NCBI GenBank assembly: GCA_022316685.1
Contig: JAKJHU010000005.1
Location: forward strand, 13,432,707-13,496,706
Reading direction: 5' to 3'
DNA: 64,000 nucleotides
Source: Progne subis subis
Lineage: Eukaryota; Chordata; Aves; Passeriformes; Hirundinidae
Translations under genes and position numbers: made by a program
Notes under the pieces: generated by a model
The model's database searches: none
Told to the model about the DNA's origin: nothing
Seen by the model: the letters and a program-made list of their open reading frames with translations, nothing else
Shown here: positions 44,201 to 56,800 of the stretch, piece after piece
How positions within the stretch are numbered: position 1 is the first letter of the stretch
Layout of the letters: each line of letters starts with the position of its first letter

Positions 44201-47200
44201 CACCTCCTAGAGCAAGGACAGGTGGATGACAGGTAGACATTGCTGTATTGTTGCTGCTGCTGGTTACGTGTAGTTATACTTAGACTAATGGGAGACTTCC
44301 AAACAGAGAAAGTAGCAGATGGCAGTGTTCAGATCATGCTCTTCTGAAGTGGAAGTTACTGTTGCTGTGTAACTGTGGTTAAGCTGTTAATTAGCCAGAT
44401 CTTAAGACATTGTTTAGAATGCTACGGGGTATGTAAATGCATTTGGGAATACAACCACCTTCTGAGATTGTTGGAGATTTGTACTGGGATATCAAGCCTG
44501 TTGCATGTATATCAATTCTGATATATTTTCAAAATGTCGCTTTCAAGAAAGGAGCCTGCGGTGACACATTTACTGTCGCTACATTTGATTTATGTCACCT
44601 GGACATTTGCCTCTGTCTGGGGGATTCCTGTCTGCCATTTAAGAGCACCTGCAGCCTTAATGTGATGAAATAGGAATTCATTGTTGCTTGGGATTTTATT
44701 TTAAATCCTTGTGATCAAATGAATGAAAATCAGTGGAACACCAGTGGCTTCACACCTGTGCATATACACTGACTTTGCTAAGGTTATCGTGGTACTAAGG
44801 TCAACTGTTTATTGGAATGTGAGAATTTTATTAATGCTATGTGTATCTTATGCCTGCTTTGAACTCGGTAGTAAATCTGGGGGTGAATTGTGAAATCTTC
44901 ATGGTTTACTACGAGCTTGACTAATCCAGACTGGCAAAACTGGTGGGTTTTCTTTTTGTATTTCTGGGAAGAAGGTAGAAGAGTTTTGTGCATTAAGGGT
45001 TTTGGGGGTTTTAAGGTCTCAATAAATGTATCCCTTTAATTCTCCCAATACACGAAGTGTCAAGTTCATATCCTCAGTCAGCCTTCATGAGACTTCAGTG
45101 TATTACATTAAGCAAATATATCAAAGTATGAAGGTGACTATGTATTTTTATTATTTATCTATTTGTAATAGGGATGAATTTAATCTGAATCTGACTCTCC
45201 TGAGTAATCAGTGGCAAGGAGTAATTCGCCGAGCGCAGCAGATGAGGGGGATCATTGACAGCCGGATTCACCAGTGGCAGCGCTACAGGGAGCTGGCGGA
45301 GAAGCTGCGCAAGTGGCTGCTGGAGATGTCCTGTCAGCCAGTAACTGAGCTGGGCAGCGTTCCTATCCCATTGCAGCAAGCAAGAGTGATGCTGGATGAA
45401 GTGCAGGTAAGTCCAGTGTGTTTGAAGAAAAAAGATCTCTGCCTTTTTTACAGTCTTCACCATTTAAAATACTCTAAAATGTCTTATATTCAGCCTGTAT
45501 GCTCTGCCTGTTCTTTTTTGGAACTGGCATAGCATCAGAAGTGTGATGGAAGCAAAGCTGGAGTTCATAAGGAACATGAAAGAGAGAACTTACTGAGCCC
45601 TTGCACTCAAGCCACATTTGCTTCTGGTTTTGCTTTCAGCCAGTGTCACACTGAAATAGTCTTGAAAAGATAGTGATGACCTGCTTGAGGAATGTATACT
45701 AGATGACAAGGATTCCTTGAGTGCCCGTCTTCATGAGAGGTTAACAGTATCTAGTAAGCAGCTTGGTGTCTTCAAGCTTCTTGGCTACAAGAGGGATATA
45801 ATAATAATAACCCTTATAAGCATAACAGGCTCTAGAGGAACTCATTCTCTGTAAGAGCAATTGAGGTACTGACATTAATGGAGAGAAATACATCTTTAAT
45901 CTCTTCATCTCCTTGGAGAAATTTTCTAAAGATATGCTGTAAATGATGGTGAAAATGTTAGGGTAAAGTATTTGGGCTGTAGCTCATGTGTAAGACAGGA
46001 TATGCAACCAATTAAAGTATGAGCTTGAGAGTGAATTACTGAATTCTAATTAAGTGCTAAATGTAATTAAAAGGACAAAGCTGACAGAAAACTATTAATA
46101 TTTTCAGCTTAAAGAGAAAGTTCTTTTGAGGCAGCAAGGGAGTTACATCCTCACTGTGGAGGCTGGAAAGCAGCTGCTGCTCTCTGCTGACAGTGGAGCC
46201 GAGGCAGTCCTGCAGGCAGAGCTCACTGAAATCCAGGAGCGCTGGAGGATAGTTAGCACTCGACTGGAGCAACAAAAGAAGCAGCTTGCTTTGCTACTAA
46301 AAGTAAGTGTGAAAATTCTTCTGTACTTCTTCAGCAAGCTTGTGGTTTCTCACTGTGAGCCCTGGTGGAGGAAAGCTTTCTCAATGGACAAACACAAAAA
46401 CAGGAACTGCATTTACAGTACATGAACTAACAATCACCTCTGGAACTAGGAGGGGTAATACTTCATAACTGGCTTGCATGTCAGTTGATATATTGTAACT
46501 GATATTTCCAGAACACTTCCAATAAAGTATATCCATACCACTCCTATTTTCCAAATAGAGCAAAAATTTATTTTACTTTGCACCAAATTTCTTCAGTTTT
46601 TACACATATTTATATTGGATTTGAATGGCAAAGTTTTTCTAGGGAGAAGCTGCAGAGATGACTTCTGTGAGAAGCTGCCAGAAGCTTCCCCTGTGTCTGA
46701 TGGAGCCAGTGTCATCTGGGTCCATGATGGACCCACTGCTGGCCAAGGCTGAGCCCAGCAGTGGTGGTGGTAGTGCCTCTGGGATAACACAGTTAAGAAG
46801 GTGGGAAAAAAAAAAAACCAAAAAAACCCACACCGAAAAAACCAACCTGTGCAGGAGCATTTGTGTGCAGAGAGAGGAATGAGACAGTGTGACAGCAGCA
46901 ACTTCCCCAAGGTCGGTGAAGGAAGGGGAGGAGGCACTCCAGGAGCCAGAGCAGAGATTGACCTGCAGCTCTTGGTAGAGACATGGAGCTCTGTGGTGGA
47001 ACAGAAATCCACCCGCAGCCCATAGAGGTCCACAGGGAAGCAGAGATCCACCTGCAGCCCGTGGAGGACCCACACCAGAGCAGGTGTATGCCCAAAGGAA
47101 TCTGTGACCCCACGGAAAGCCCACACTAGGGCTGTTTTGCTGGCAGGAACTCTGACTCTGTACCAGACCCTTGCTGGAGTCTGTTCCTGAGAGTCTGGTA

Positions 47201-50200
47201 CTGGTTGAGGGAAAGGACTCTATGGAGTAGTCTGCGAAGAACTGCAGCCCATAGGAAGAGCTCATGGAAAAGTTCATGGAGGATTCTCTCCCATGGGAGG
47301 GACCCCATGCTGGAGCAGGGCAAGAGTGTGAAGGACATCACAGGCTATTGTCATACAAGGTCATATTATAAGATACAGCTAACTCTTCAAGATGACCATG
47401 AAATACTGGCATAGACTGGAAAAAAAGGAAGCAGAGAAATACAAAGGCAGTGGTAGAAGGAGAATATCTTGAAACAAAAGACAGTTTCAGTACAATGCAA
47501 GTTTCAGTACAGATTCTGTGTTTTCTGGTATCACACAACTGACATTCTTTGGGGGCTGACTGGCTTATTAGAGATCTTTTTGTCTTAATATGAAGCTTTA
47601 ACAAGCAAGAGAGGCGAGTAAAACCATACTGTTACTTGATAGGGTTTGTTTGCATTGAACGCATTAAAAATTTTAATAAGTGTATGAACACTAAAGCAGG
47701 GTGTAGAATCCTGATTTAAAGAAGATACTACTGGTACTTCAGTCTGCCCTGAATTTGCAGTTTCCCCAACCATGGTTGGTTTTTTTGGGGTTTTTTTTTG
47801 TGGTTTTGTTTTTTTTTTGTTTGTTTGTTTGGGGTTTTTTGTGTGGGGGGGGGGTTTTGTTTTTTTTTTTTTTGGTGGTTTTTTTGGTTTGTTTTGTTTT
47901 GTTTTGTTTTTCTTTTTTTGGTTTTTTTTTTTTTTTTCCACAGAGATCAATGCACCTCAATGAAGCTCTTGTCAAAGAATAGTGGTGTGTTTTATACAGG
48001 CATTCAAGAAAGGAAGTGGAAAATTAATTTTGACAGGGAGAGACTTTAGCTGAAAGGAAAAGGATGGACTTGGATCTAGACGAGAATTTTAATAACAGAA
48101 GACCTTGTGTATTTCTACTAAAAGAGATCTAGACACAAAAAATTCTACATGTTTTTACACATGACTCAAGCTCTTTTAGTATTATTTAGAGGGAGTTTTT
48201 AGGGCATGTTATTTTTAGGCAAATCAACTGACATAAGTAAAACACAGAGCTGAAGCCTAATAAACATTCTGCTTTCAGGACTGGGAAAAATGTGAAAAGG
48301 GCATAGGAGACTCCCTGGAGAAGCTAAGATCATTCAAAAAAAAGCTTTGTCAGCCATTGCCAGATCACCATGACGAGTTGCATGCAGAGCAGATTCGTTG
48401 CAAGGTAAAGCGCTTCTTCTCTGTTGATTGTTGTCTCGTCTTTGCCTGCCTGTGTGCAGTAACCTCTTCTGTTGTTAACCAGATTTATATGACTGACCAT
48501 GCAGACAAATCAGCCGTCCCCATAAGAAGAAATTATCCATGTAACATATGGACACCATAATACCAGAGTGATCTCACCATAAGGCAAATCCTTCAGAGTA
48601 AATAAAGATCTGATCAAAGTGATACCAGAACACAGTTTGAAAAATACTGTAGAAGGGTTTTACATTGATGCGTTTTTATTACATAAATTCTAAACTCAAA
48701 TTTAAACTCATGGTATCTAAACTTCTGGTTCAGTGCTTTTTGTTTGAGGCGAAGTGACTATGAGGGATTTTAGACAACACTTCTAAGCTATATTATTTGC
48801 ATTTTGGAAGTGGACTACGAACTTGAAAATATTTTCAGTACAGAGAAGTCCAAACCAGTACTTGAATTTCCCAGATACCTTTGAATTTCAAAGAGTTGAG
48901 TAGTATCTTAGTGTGCAACTTCTTGTTATAAGGCTGATGTTTCATTCTCTACTGGGAGTTAATAGCATCATAACTCTTAAAATATTGGTACATTTAGGGT
49001 TGATGTTTTATTTTTCTTTAAGATGGGGCTGGAACTGTTTGACCTGATGGGTCTGCTCCGATGTGACTTAAATCAGTGGGTAACACTGCTTGTCTGTTTC
49101 ATCAATGTACTCAATTTTTTATTTGTTAGGAAACTGGTTCCTTTTTCTTTGTGTTCTTCTTTTAAGGAGTTAGAGAATGCTGTTGAAGGCTGGACAGATG
49201 ACCTTGCACACCTCTCCCTGCTGAGGGACACCCTGTCTGTATATATCAGCGCAGATGATATCTCAATCCTGACTGAGCGAATAGAGCTCCTGCACAGACA
49301 GTGGGAGGAGCTGTGCCACCAGGCAAGTACAGCACTGAGCACTGATGGGAGCAGTATGCAGGCTACAAAAGTGTTGGGAGAAAAATAGAATCCAAATGGC
49401 AGCTTTTAGAAAAGATTCATGTAGACATACCTATATTCAAAAGTGAATTCTTTCTGAGTCAGGGGAAACATTCCTTTCAGGAATATGTCAGGGGACATAT
49501 TCCTTTAGTTACTGCTAGTGCTTCTACATCTTGTGAACTTTGTAATGTCTGTGAGGTCATATTTAAACAGCCTTGAAAACTCAGCAGAAGAGTCACACTG
49601 TGAGCTGTGGGACTTGGCATGGCTGGCTGGGAGAAAACACAGAAATAATACAGTTAAATTTTGCTTTGGTGGAAGACCTGTGCTCAGAAAGTATGTCCCC
49701 TCCCCACTCAACACTGCCCTATTTTACCTTCAGTTCTGCTGATAGCTTCTCCTTCTTCATACCTCAGTGTATGCATTTCTTTTAGTATGAGGGTGACTTG
49801 CTTGCCTGCAAAATGAGCTGAGGAGTATTGTTTAATTTTTTCAGGTGCATCATGCTATTAGTGTGCTTCTGGCCTCTGATTTGCACTCCAGGTAGTGGAG
49901 TCTTCCTTATCCAGCTTTTCATATTATCCTGATGTAATTTCTGTTCAGTAGATATTGCAGTCCAGATATGCTGGGGCTAACTTGAAATAGTTACCTCATG
50001 TAAAGTACCTGTGAAGGCTTCAAAAACACCCCCAAAATAGGAAAAATGCTTCAAAGTTACCAGAACTTAAGCTAGTCACATTTGAGTTAGCAAATTATGA
50101 TTCAGTCGCTGCTTGTTTGTTTATGGTAAAAGAAGGAGCCAAGAAGTTTTATCTTAGTTTTGAGCATGCTGCGTGTTTCAGGATGTAACCTAGTGCAACT

Positions 50201-50814
50201 CTTCGATCATTTGCTGCTTATTTCCGGAAGACTGTCATCAAGTTTAGAACCACAAAAAGGAAATGCGAGATCACGTGTATGGCCCTGTTCAAGCCAATGC
50301 AGTAGTTAAAAAGCATGTTGTTTTAATTTGTGGAAGAGCTTCATCTTTTCAGGGGAAGTTATGATACCAAGTCAGAAATAACCCAGATCACAGTGGGGAG
50401 GAAGTAAGTAGTTGTACCAATGTCTAAAACTAGAGAGATGACTTTGCTGCTTAGCATGTGCTGCTATTTTGATTTCAGTGTCCATCATCTTGGTCTGCCA
50501 CTGCAGTCTGAAATGGTACCACGGCTACAGCTATTTCTCAAACGTAGTGATGTTTTCCTTCCATGTTAACTGCAGCATTTGCTTGTTTGATGTGTCGTGC
50601 CTATGTCTTTCCTCTCAAGGCACGCCTCAGTGCTTTTGGAATCCTTCAAGGTGTCATGCCTATACACAGGAAGTGGTCATCTATGAAATTAATGTATTGA
50701 GACTCAAGTAAAAAATTGCTTCTGCAAAATACACTGTATCTTGGATTTAGCTTTGTATTCAGGTGCTTGTGCACAAATGGCACAGACTTTGGACTTTGGC
50801 CTGTACTACGATTG

Positions 50815-50891
<77 letters not shown>

Positions 50892-53800
50892 CTTTGGTGA
50901 AGTATTTTCTTTTAAATTTAATTTCTTAGACCAAAAATAAGCCAACATATTTTATAAAATTTTATAAGTGAGCAAGATTTATAAGAAAATAAATTTTTAT
51001 CTTTTCATTAAAACTTTGGGTTAGAGACATTATGAAATGAGATACTGACAGATTGCTGAGCTTAATGCTTGGGTGCCTGTCTCTGTGCATAGGATGTAGC
51101 TCACAGGAAATCTGAGATCAGCGCCTACCCCTGAACTTACAGGTAGTCACGCAGTTTTTTTGCTATGCAACTCCAGTTTGTTTCAATGGCAGCTAAGTGG
51201 CTGCAACATTTTCAAGGCTAGAGGAATTCACATTGAGGCACCAAGTGTTTTAAGCATGTATTAAATGCATTTGCTATCTTGGTTTCATTTACTCTTTGCA
51301 AATGCTTTAAGGTCTCCTTGCGTCAACAGCAAGTTAGTGAGAAACTGAATGAGTGGGCTGTCTTCAGTGAGAAGAACAAGGAGCTCTGTGAATGGCTGAC
51401 GCAAATGGAAAGCAAGGTGTCTCAAAATGGTGACATCCTCATAGAAGAAATGATTGAAAAACTTAAAAAGGTATAGTGTACACTTACATACTCTTCTTTA
51501 ACTCTTTACTTGTTTGTGAATTAGCTGAAATTAAGGTTTTACCTTACCCTGATGTGTTCTGGTGTTTGTGTTCTCTCGCTATACAGCATTTTCCTGTCTT
51601 TCTTGAGACAGGACCTCCCTGAATACCAGAAAATTGAGTGCAAAGTCAAACGTGTCTGAATGCTTTACTAGTTGTCCAGTCAGAGTTACCTGTAATGAGT
51701 TAAATTACAGCATATTTATAGAAGTCATTGTAGTTTGAGTTGTTTTGGGTAGGTTTTTGTTGTTCTTCTGGTAGTTGTTTTTGTTTATCCATCCAATATA
51801 TAAGAGGTTTGTCATTCCACTGTACCAATCACACTGTACCAAAAAAACACTTGTATTTTTGCACCGTTCCTTTAGTAGTGCAGAGTGGAGTATATTTAGA
51901 ATAAGTACACTGTCTTCTGGTTGCTCTTTACTGTCTAGGATTATCAAGAGGAAATTGCTGTTGCCCAGAAGAACAAAACCCAGCTTCAGCAAATGGGAGA
52001 GAGACTTGCTAAAGCCAGCCATGAGAGTAAGGCATCAGAGATTGAGTACAAACTTGGCAAGATCAATGACAGGTGGCAGCATCTTCTAGATCTTATTGCA
52101 GCCAGGTAAGACAGATTTTTTATTTCTAATTTTTAAGTGGGACAGATTAGTATGCTGGATGTCATGCATTTAAAATCTTTTGTTGTCTGCCTTTTCATCA
52201 TAAATTTTGAAATAAGTTTATTCTTAACCATGCACACATTTCTGCGAAATTCACTTTCCTGTTTTACTTTACGGTGCAGGACTAGATTTCTTTGGGTCAT
52301 TTAAAAGCTTGATTGTAATAATATGGTGATGGTGGTAGGTTAACAGCTGGATTTCACAGTTCTGTGTTTCTACAGTATAGGCTCAGTTGCAATCAGATTT
52401 AGTGTGTCTTGCTCTAGTACCACCTTACTTTATAGGGTGCTTAAAACTGGATGCCAAATGTAGTTTTTCTAAGAATTTCTTGACAGAGGAATCAAAACAG
52501 TGCCTTTGTAGTTTTGGATTTCAAGAAGAACAGGTCCAAAACTAAGTGTTAAATTTTCTGTCAGATCCTTTTTTTCACAGATGGAGAAGAGTAACTGCGG
52601 GTAGATGTATACACACTGGACTTGAAGGCTCTTTCTATTCAAGGCCGAAAGTATAACAGCAATTTTCTGAACTTAAAAAAATACAGGACTGTTGTTTGAT
52701 ATTCAAAGAAAATTATTTATTTGTTTCAACACTTTCTGTTTAGCTGTACTACAGCCTTCCATTACCAACAATAATTTTCTCACAATTTTGCACTTCATGA
52801 ATTACATAAATAGCTCACATACTTTATAATTTAGGCTTTTGTATCATTCTTGTGTGGGGAGACAAAAGATGCAATATTATACACTTAAACCCTCTCATTC
52901 TGTTACCATGAAGTGTCAAGTCCTAGTTCTAAACTAATGTATGTAAAATATTACTTAATTTTATTTACAGATCATTTCAACTTACCCTTCTCAACTGGCA
53001 TGCTCAGCATTAGTGTATGCAATTAAACATATAACTCCTTACATTCCAGTGTTCACTGAAGTGAAGAAAACTGCAAATTTGCTGAAGTTTGGAAATAAAT
53101 TGTGGAAAGGTTTGATGCTGAGCTATGATAATTTTGGTAGTTCAGCTGCATCTTAGGCTGGAAGTCATTAAAACCCAAGCTGTTGATTAACATATGCACA
53201 AGATGCTTGTATTGATGTCTAATTACCAGTGGACAAAGGGTTGACCTTCCTCAAGATAATTTTTTAGAAATCTCCAGAGGCCCTTTAGAATATGTTCTTA
53301 TAAATTGGCGTGTGTTTCTGTTACGATATTTTGGAATTTGGAATGTATCATATAATATCATTTTGGCTTCATTCAGTTAGTAAAGGCAGATTAGTTGTCC
53401 TGGTATTGAGAATAAAAGACATATTTTCACGTTCTGAATGCCTGCCAGTATTAATAAATTATTAGAGCCTGCAGACTTTTCTGCAATGCTACAGTAATCC
53501 CTTGCCTGGGGCATTTTTCTTGGTAGTTTGTTTCCTACAGCTGTGAACTAATAGAAAGTGCTGTGTGAAAATGCTTTAGTGACATATTATGGTAATACAT
53601 GTGCAGTCTGAATCTTTTGAAAATCTGTTGATTTTATAGTGTGTGGTGAAACTACTCGAGTCACCTGTAAAAGCATCTCTTTGTCACATTCTGTTCACTT
53701 ACCCTTTCTCTCAATTGCCTCTCTGCTCAGAGGAGGTCTGTAACTACAAAAGTGACAGCTGCAGAATTGTCTCTGCATCAGAGACTTCAGTTTTTTCCCT

Positions 53801-56800
53801 TCTAGAACTTTGTAATCCTTTCAGATAAAATTTACTGTCATGTCAGCCTTGTGAAAAAAGTTGCCATTGTTTACAGCCAGGAAATAGTGCTAATTGCTGC
53901 AACTGCTCAGGCTTTGCAAAGAAGGTTTTGTATGTGTTTTCCTCCTTTCCCCTGCCACTCCCAGTCCACATTCCTGGAGATCAAATCTGGCACATGTTGA
54001 TGAACGCAAGTTTTATTTAGAAACATGACCACTTGTCACCATCAAGTGTCATGTTATCAAGCAACGGCTGGCAACATTTGTTTGGAGTGAAACATTTTCT
54101 GTACAGTACTGCCCAGCAAAGTGTGTCCCCTTTCCTCCCCCCCATAAAAAGAACAGTGTTTGCAGGCTTTGGGAGTGGAAGTTCTTCTTTTTAATACTGG
54201 AAAATTTCATGGTTGTGGTGGAAGACTTGCATGCTGTGAGGATGGCGGAGGACAACAGTGTGGATTCAGACCTCCCAGACTGTAACTGTGATATCACAAG
54301 GCAGGCAGCTATTTTTGTTTGCTTTTGATTGATACTATTCTTTCTGAAGTCTTGGCTTGCTGGGAAACTAACTGAAATATTGATATGTAGAAATTGGTAC
54401 TATAGCTAGAAATTACTGGTTTCTGCTCAGTTGAAAAACAGTTGACATTGATAACCACATACTTTGTTTTACAGCTTTAGTACTTTTGGAGCCTGGATTA
54501 AATTTTCCATAGTGCTGGAGGCTTAGAACTAGTAAAATCTCTTAGCTGTCTGAGAGAAACTGTGGACTGATTTTACTGCTGTTTTCAAATACGAGAGCAT
54601 GTACACACATGAGAATAAACAGACTGTATTTGCTTGACGTTTGTGTCATCAAAGTGGCATGACTACAAGCAAAAGGCAGAGAAGGAAAGAAGCTGTAAAG
54701 AAAGTATTTCAGACTTAACAAAGCCAGTCTGTTTTGTTCATATTAACGACTATTTTGTAACTGCATATAATACTTGAACTCAGCCTACATCATCTTGGAT
54801 TTTTGATTCAGCTTCTCTTTTTCCCTTTTCTCATTATCTTTTCTAGAAATTTAGCAGTTGTTCAAATTTCTAGAAATTCAGTCTTTGAAAGAGCAAACTG
54901 ATTGGAGTAGTAAATATAACTGGCTTTACTCCTGCCCTACTACACAGTAGTACTTTACTTGGGAAAATAAATACTTTTTTTACTCATAAAAAGATGATTT
55001 TTAAGCTGATCTTTTCAAAGCTGATTTTAATAGTTCAACCTTTTTCATTATTTCAGTATTTCTTTAAACTTTGTCTACTGTTCCAAGTAGATTTCTTATT
55101 TTTTTTTAAACACCTTTTGTGCTTTCTGGTATCTACTGTACAGACTTAGCCAACATGCTCTTACTGAGTTTTTTTATGTTGCTTTTAAAGTTTAATATTA
55201 GTAAGCAGCTGTCTAAATGACTAATGCAGTAGCTATGACTTCTATATGATGCATTTTTCTGTACTGACAGGGTTGTTCCTGTTTAGATTTAAGTGGAATC
55301 TAAGACTTTCTTCTTTAGGACTAGTGTAATTAAATATATCTGTGCTTAGTTTTAGCTCCAAGTTGTTTTCCCACTCTCTTTACCCAATGTAAAATAATAG
55401 ACATTATTAATAGGACAATCTAAAGTTATTGTTTTCTTGGGGAAATTGAAGCACATTAATTGGAACATGAAAACATAAGTATCATAAGCCCATTCAAATG
55501 CTTTGATGATTTTTCATCAGTAAGCATGAAAACAATTGAATTCTGCTGTGTTTTCCTTTCTGAGAGTTTAAGTATTTGTACATGTAACAAGACTGGGGTG
55601 TGTGTTTTATGAAAAACAGCCTTCAAACCAACTGTGTCAGGGTTCCAACTGTTTGATTCCAGTGCAGAATTTTTTATTATCAAGGAGAAAAGTTATCTAA
55701 AGTCTTTCACAGTAACATGGGCAGTTACTGTGCAGCCGAGTGCTGCAACAAATGCATGAAGTTATTATTGGAATCATTAACATTTTAAACATAAGTTTAA
55801 AGTGAAGCAAGTGAAATATCAAAACTTCAAAATTACACTTGGCGAGGGATCCCACCTACCTGATTTAGAATTTGACCTTTGTCTCTTAAGCAGAGCTTTT
55901 AGAGCATAGGCAACTTTACTTTCTGAAATGCAGAAGGAAAACTCTCAGACATGAGAGTTGTAGGGCATCTATTACTTGATCGCAGATATGTTTTCAGTGT
56001 AGCTGGAGATAAAACACTCTACTGCAGCTCAGTCAAAAAATACAATATCACCAGACCCAGATAAGCACTTGTTTATTTGTTTCTATCTGGACCATGAGCA
56101 AGGAACCTGTTATGTTAAACTGAGCAGGAAAAAAAAAAAAAGAACAGTGTTAAGGGTAGATGTAGTGAGGGACCGGAAGGAAGCTGTAGGGTTTGGGTTT
56201 GGTTGGAGTGTTCTTTTAGTATGTCACTCTGTTTTTCTTTCTCTCTCTGAAGTAATTTAGATCATGTGACTGAAAAGAGTGGTAGCTGGCCCAGAGTATT
56301 TTTTATGCTCTGGCAGGGATGTACTCCTGTGCAGTTTGTCTGAGGCAGAGGGCACTTTCTAAATGATGGACTCTTTATAGTTGTTGCAGGCAAAATGAGA
56401 TGAAATCCAGCACAGATTAGAGTACCACACAATTGCAAACAAAAAAATCCTGGTCCACAGCTTGGTCTTGCAGATGATCCAGTGACATTCCTTCTCCACA
56501 GCGCTGACGTGACTCATTGTTCCCTTTCCCACTCCAGCACGCTTGCAAAAGATCCGTAGCATCAAGCCTTGAAAATATAAGCAGAAAATGGGCAGGATTT
56601 CACTCCTTTTAAATAATGTCAGAGATTGAAAAGCTATATGTGACTTCCATAAGGGTGATAACCAACCTTCTAGGTCACCCTATGAGTGAATTTCAGGTGG
56701 TTCAAACACACAAAACATTGTGTGTAGAACCACAGGTGACAAGCAGATGATGCCCTCAGTGGATATCCTCCTACTATCACCCCAAGCACAAATGCATAAC

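Noticed and set aside
46593..47277. Minus-strand ORF of up to 212 codons
   Set aside because: It lies wholly in an ERVL-type LTR remnant. The frame is a by-product of its GC-rich repeated units and resembles no protein family.
47585..47982. Lys/Pro-rich (minus) and Phe/Gly-rich (plus) ORFs
   Set aside because: Direct translation of the T/G low-complexity tract; no coding signal.
47930..47985. Good-looking acceptor tttttttccacag at 47943
   Set aside because: The pyrimidine run is just the end of the T/G tract. The frame behind it stops within 14 codons and matches nothing in nesprin-1.
49022..49078. Exon-like segment (tttctttaag then atggggctggaactg, with a ggtaac donor)
   Set aside because: Between exons 31 and 32 the nesprin-1 peptide is already continuous (EQIRCK|ELENAV), and inserting this piece breaks the match. 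Treated as a cryptic exon at most.
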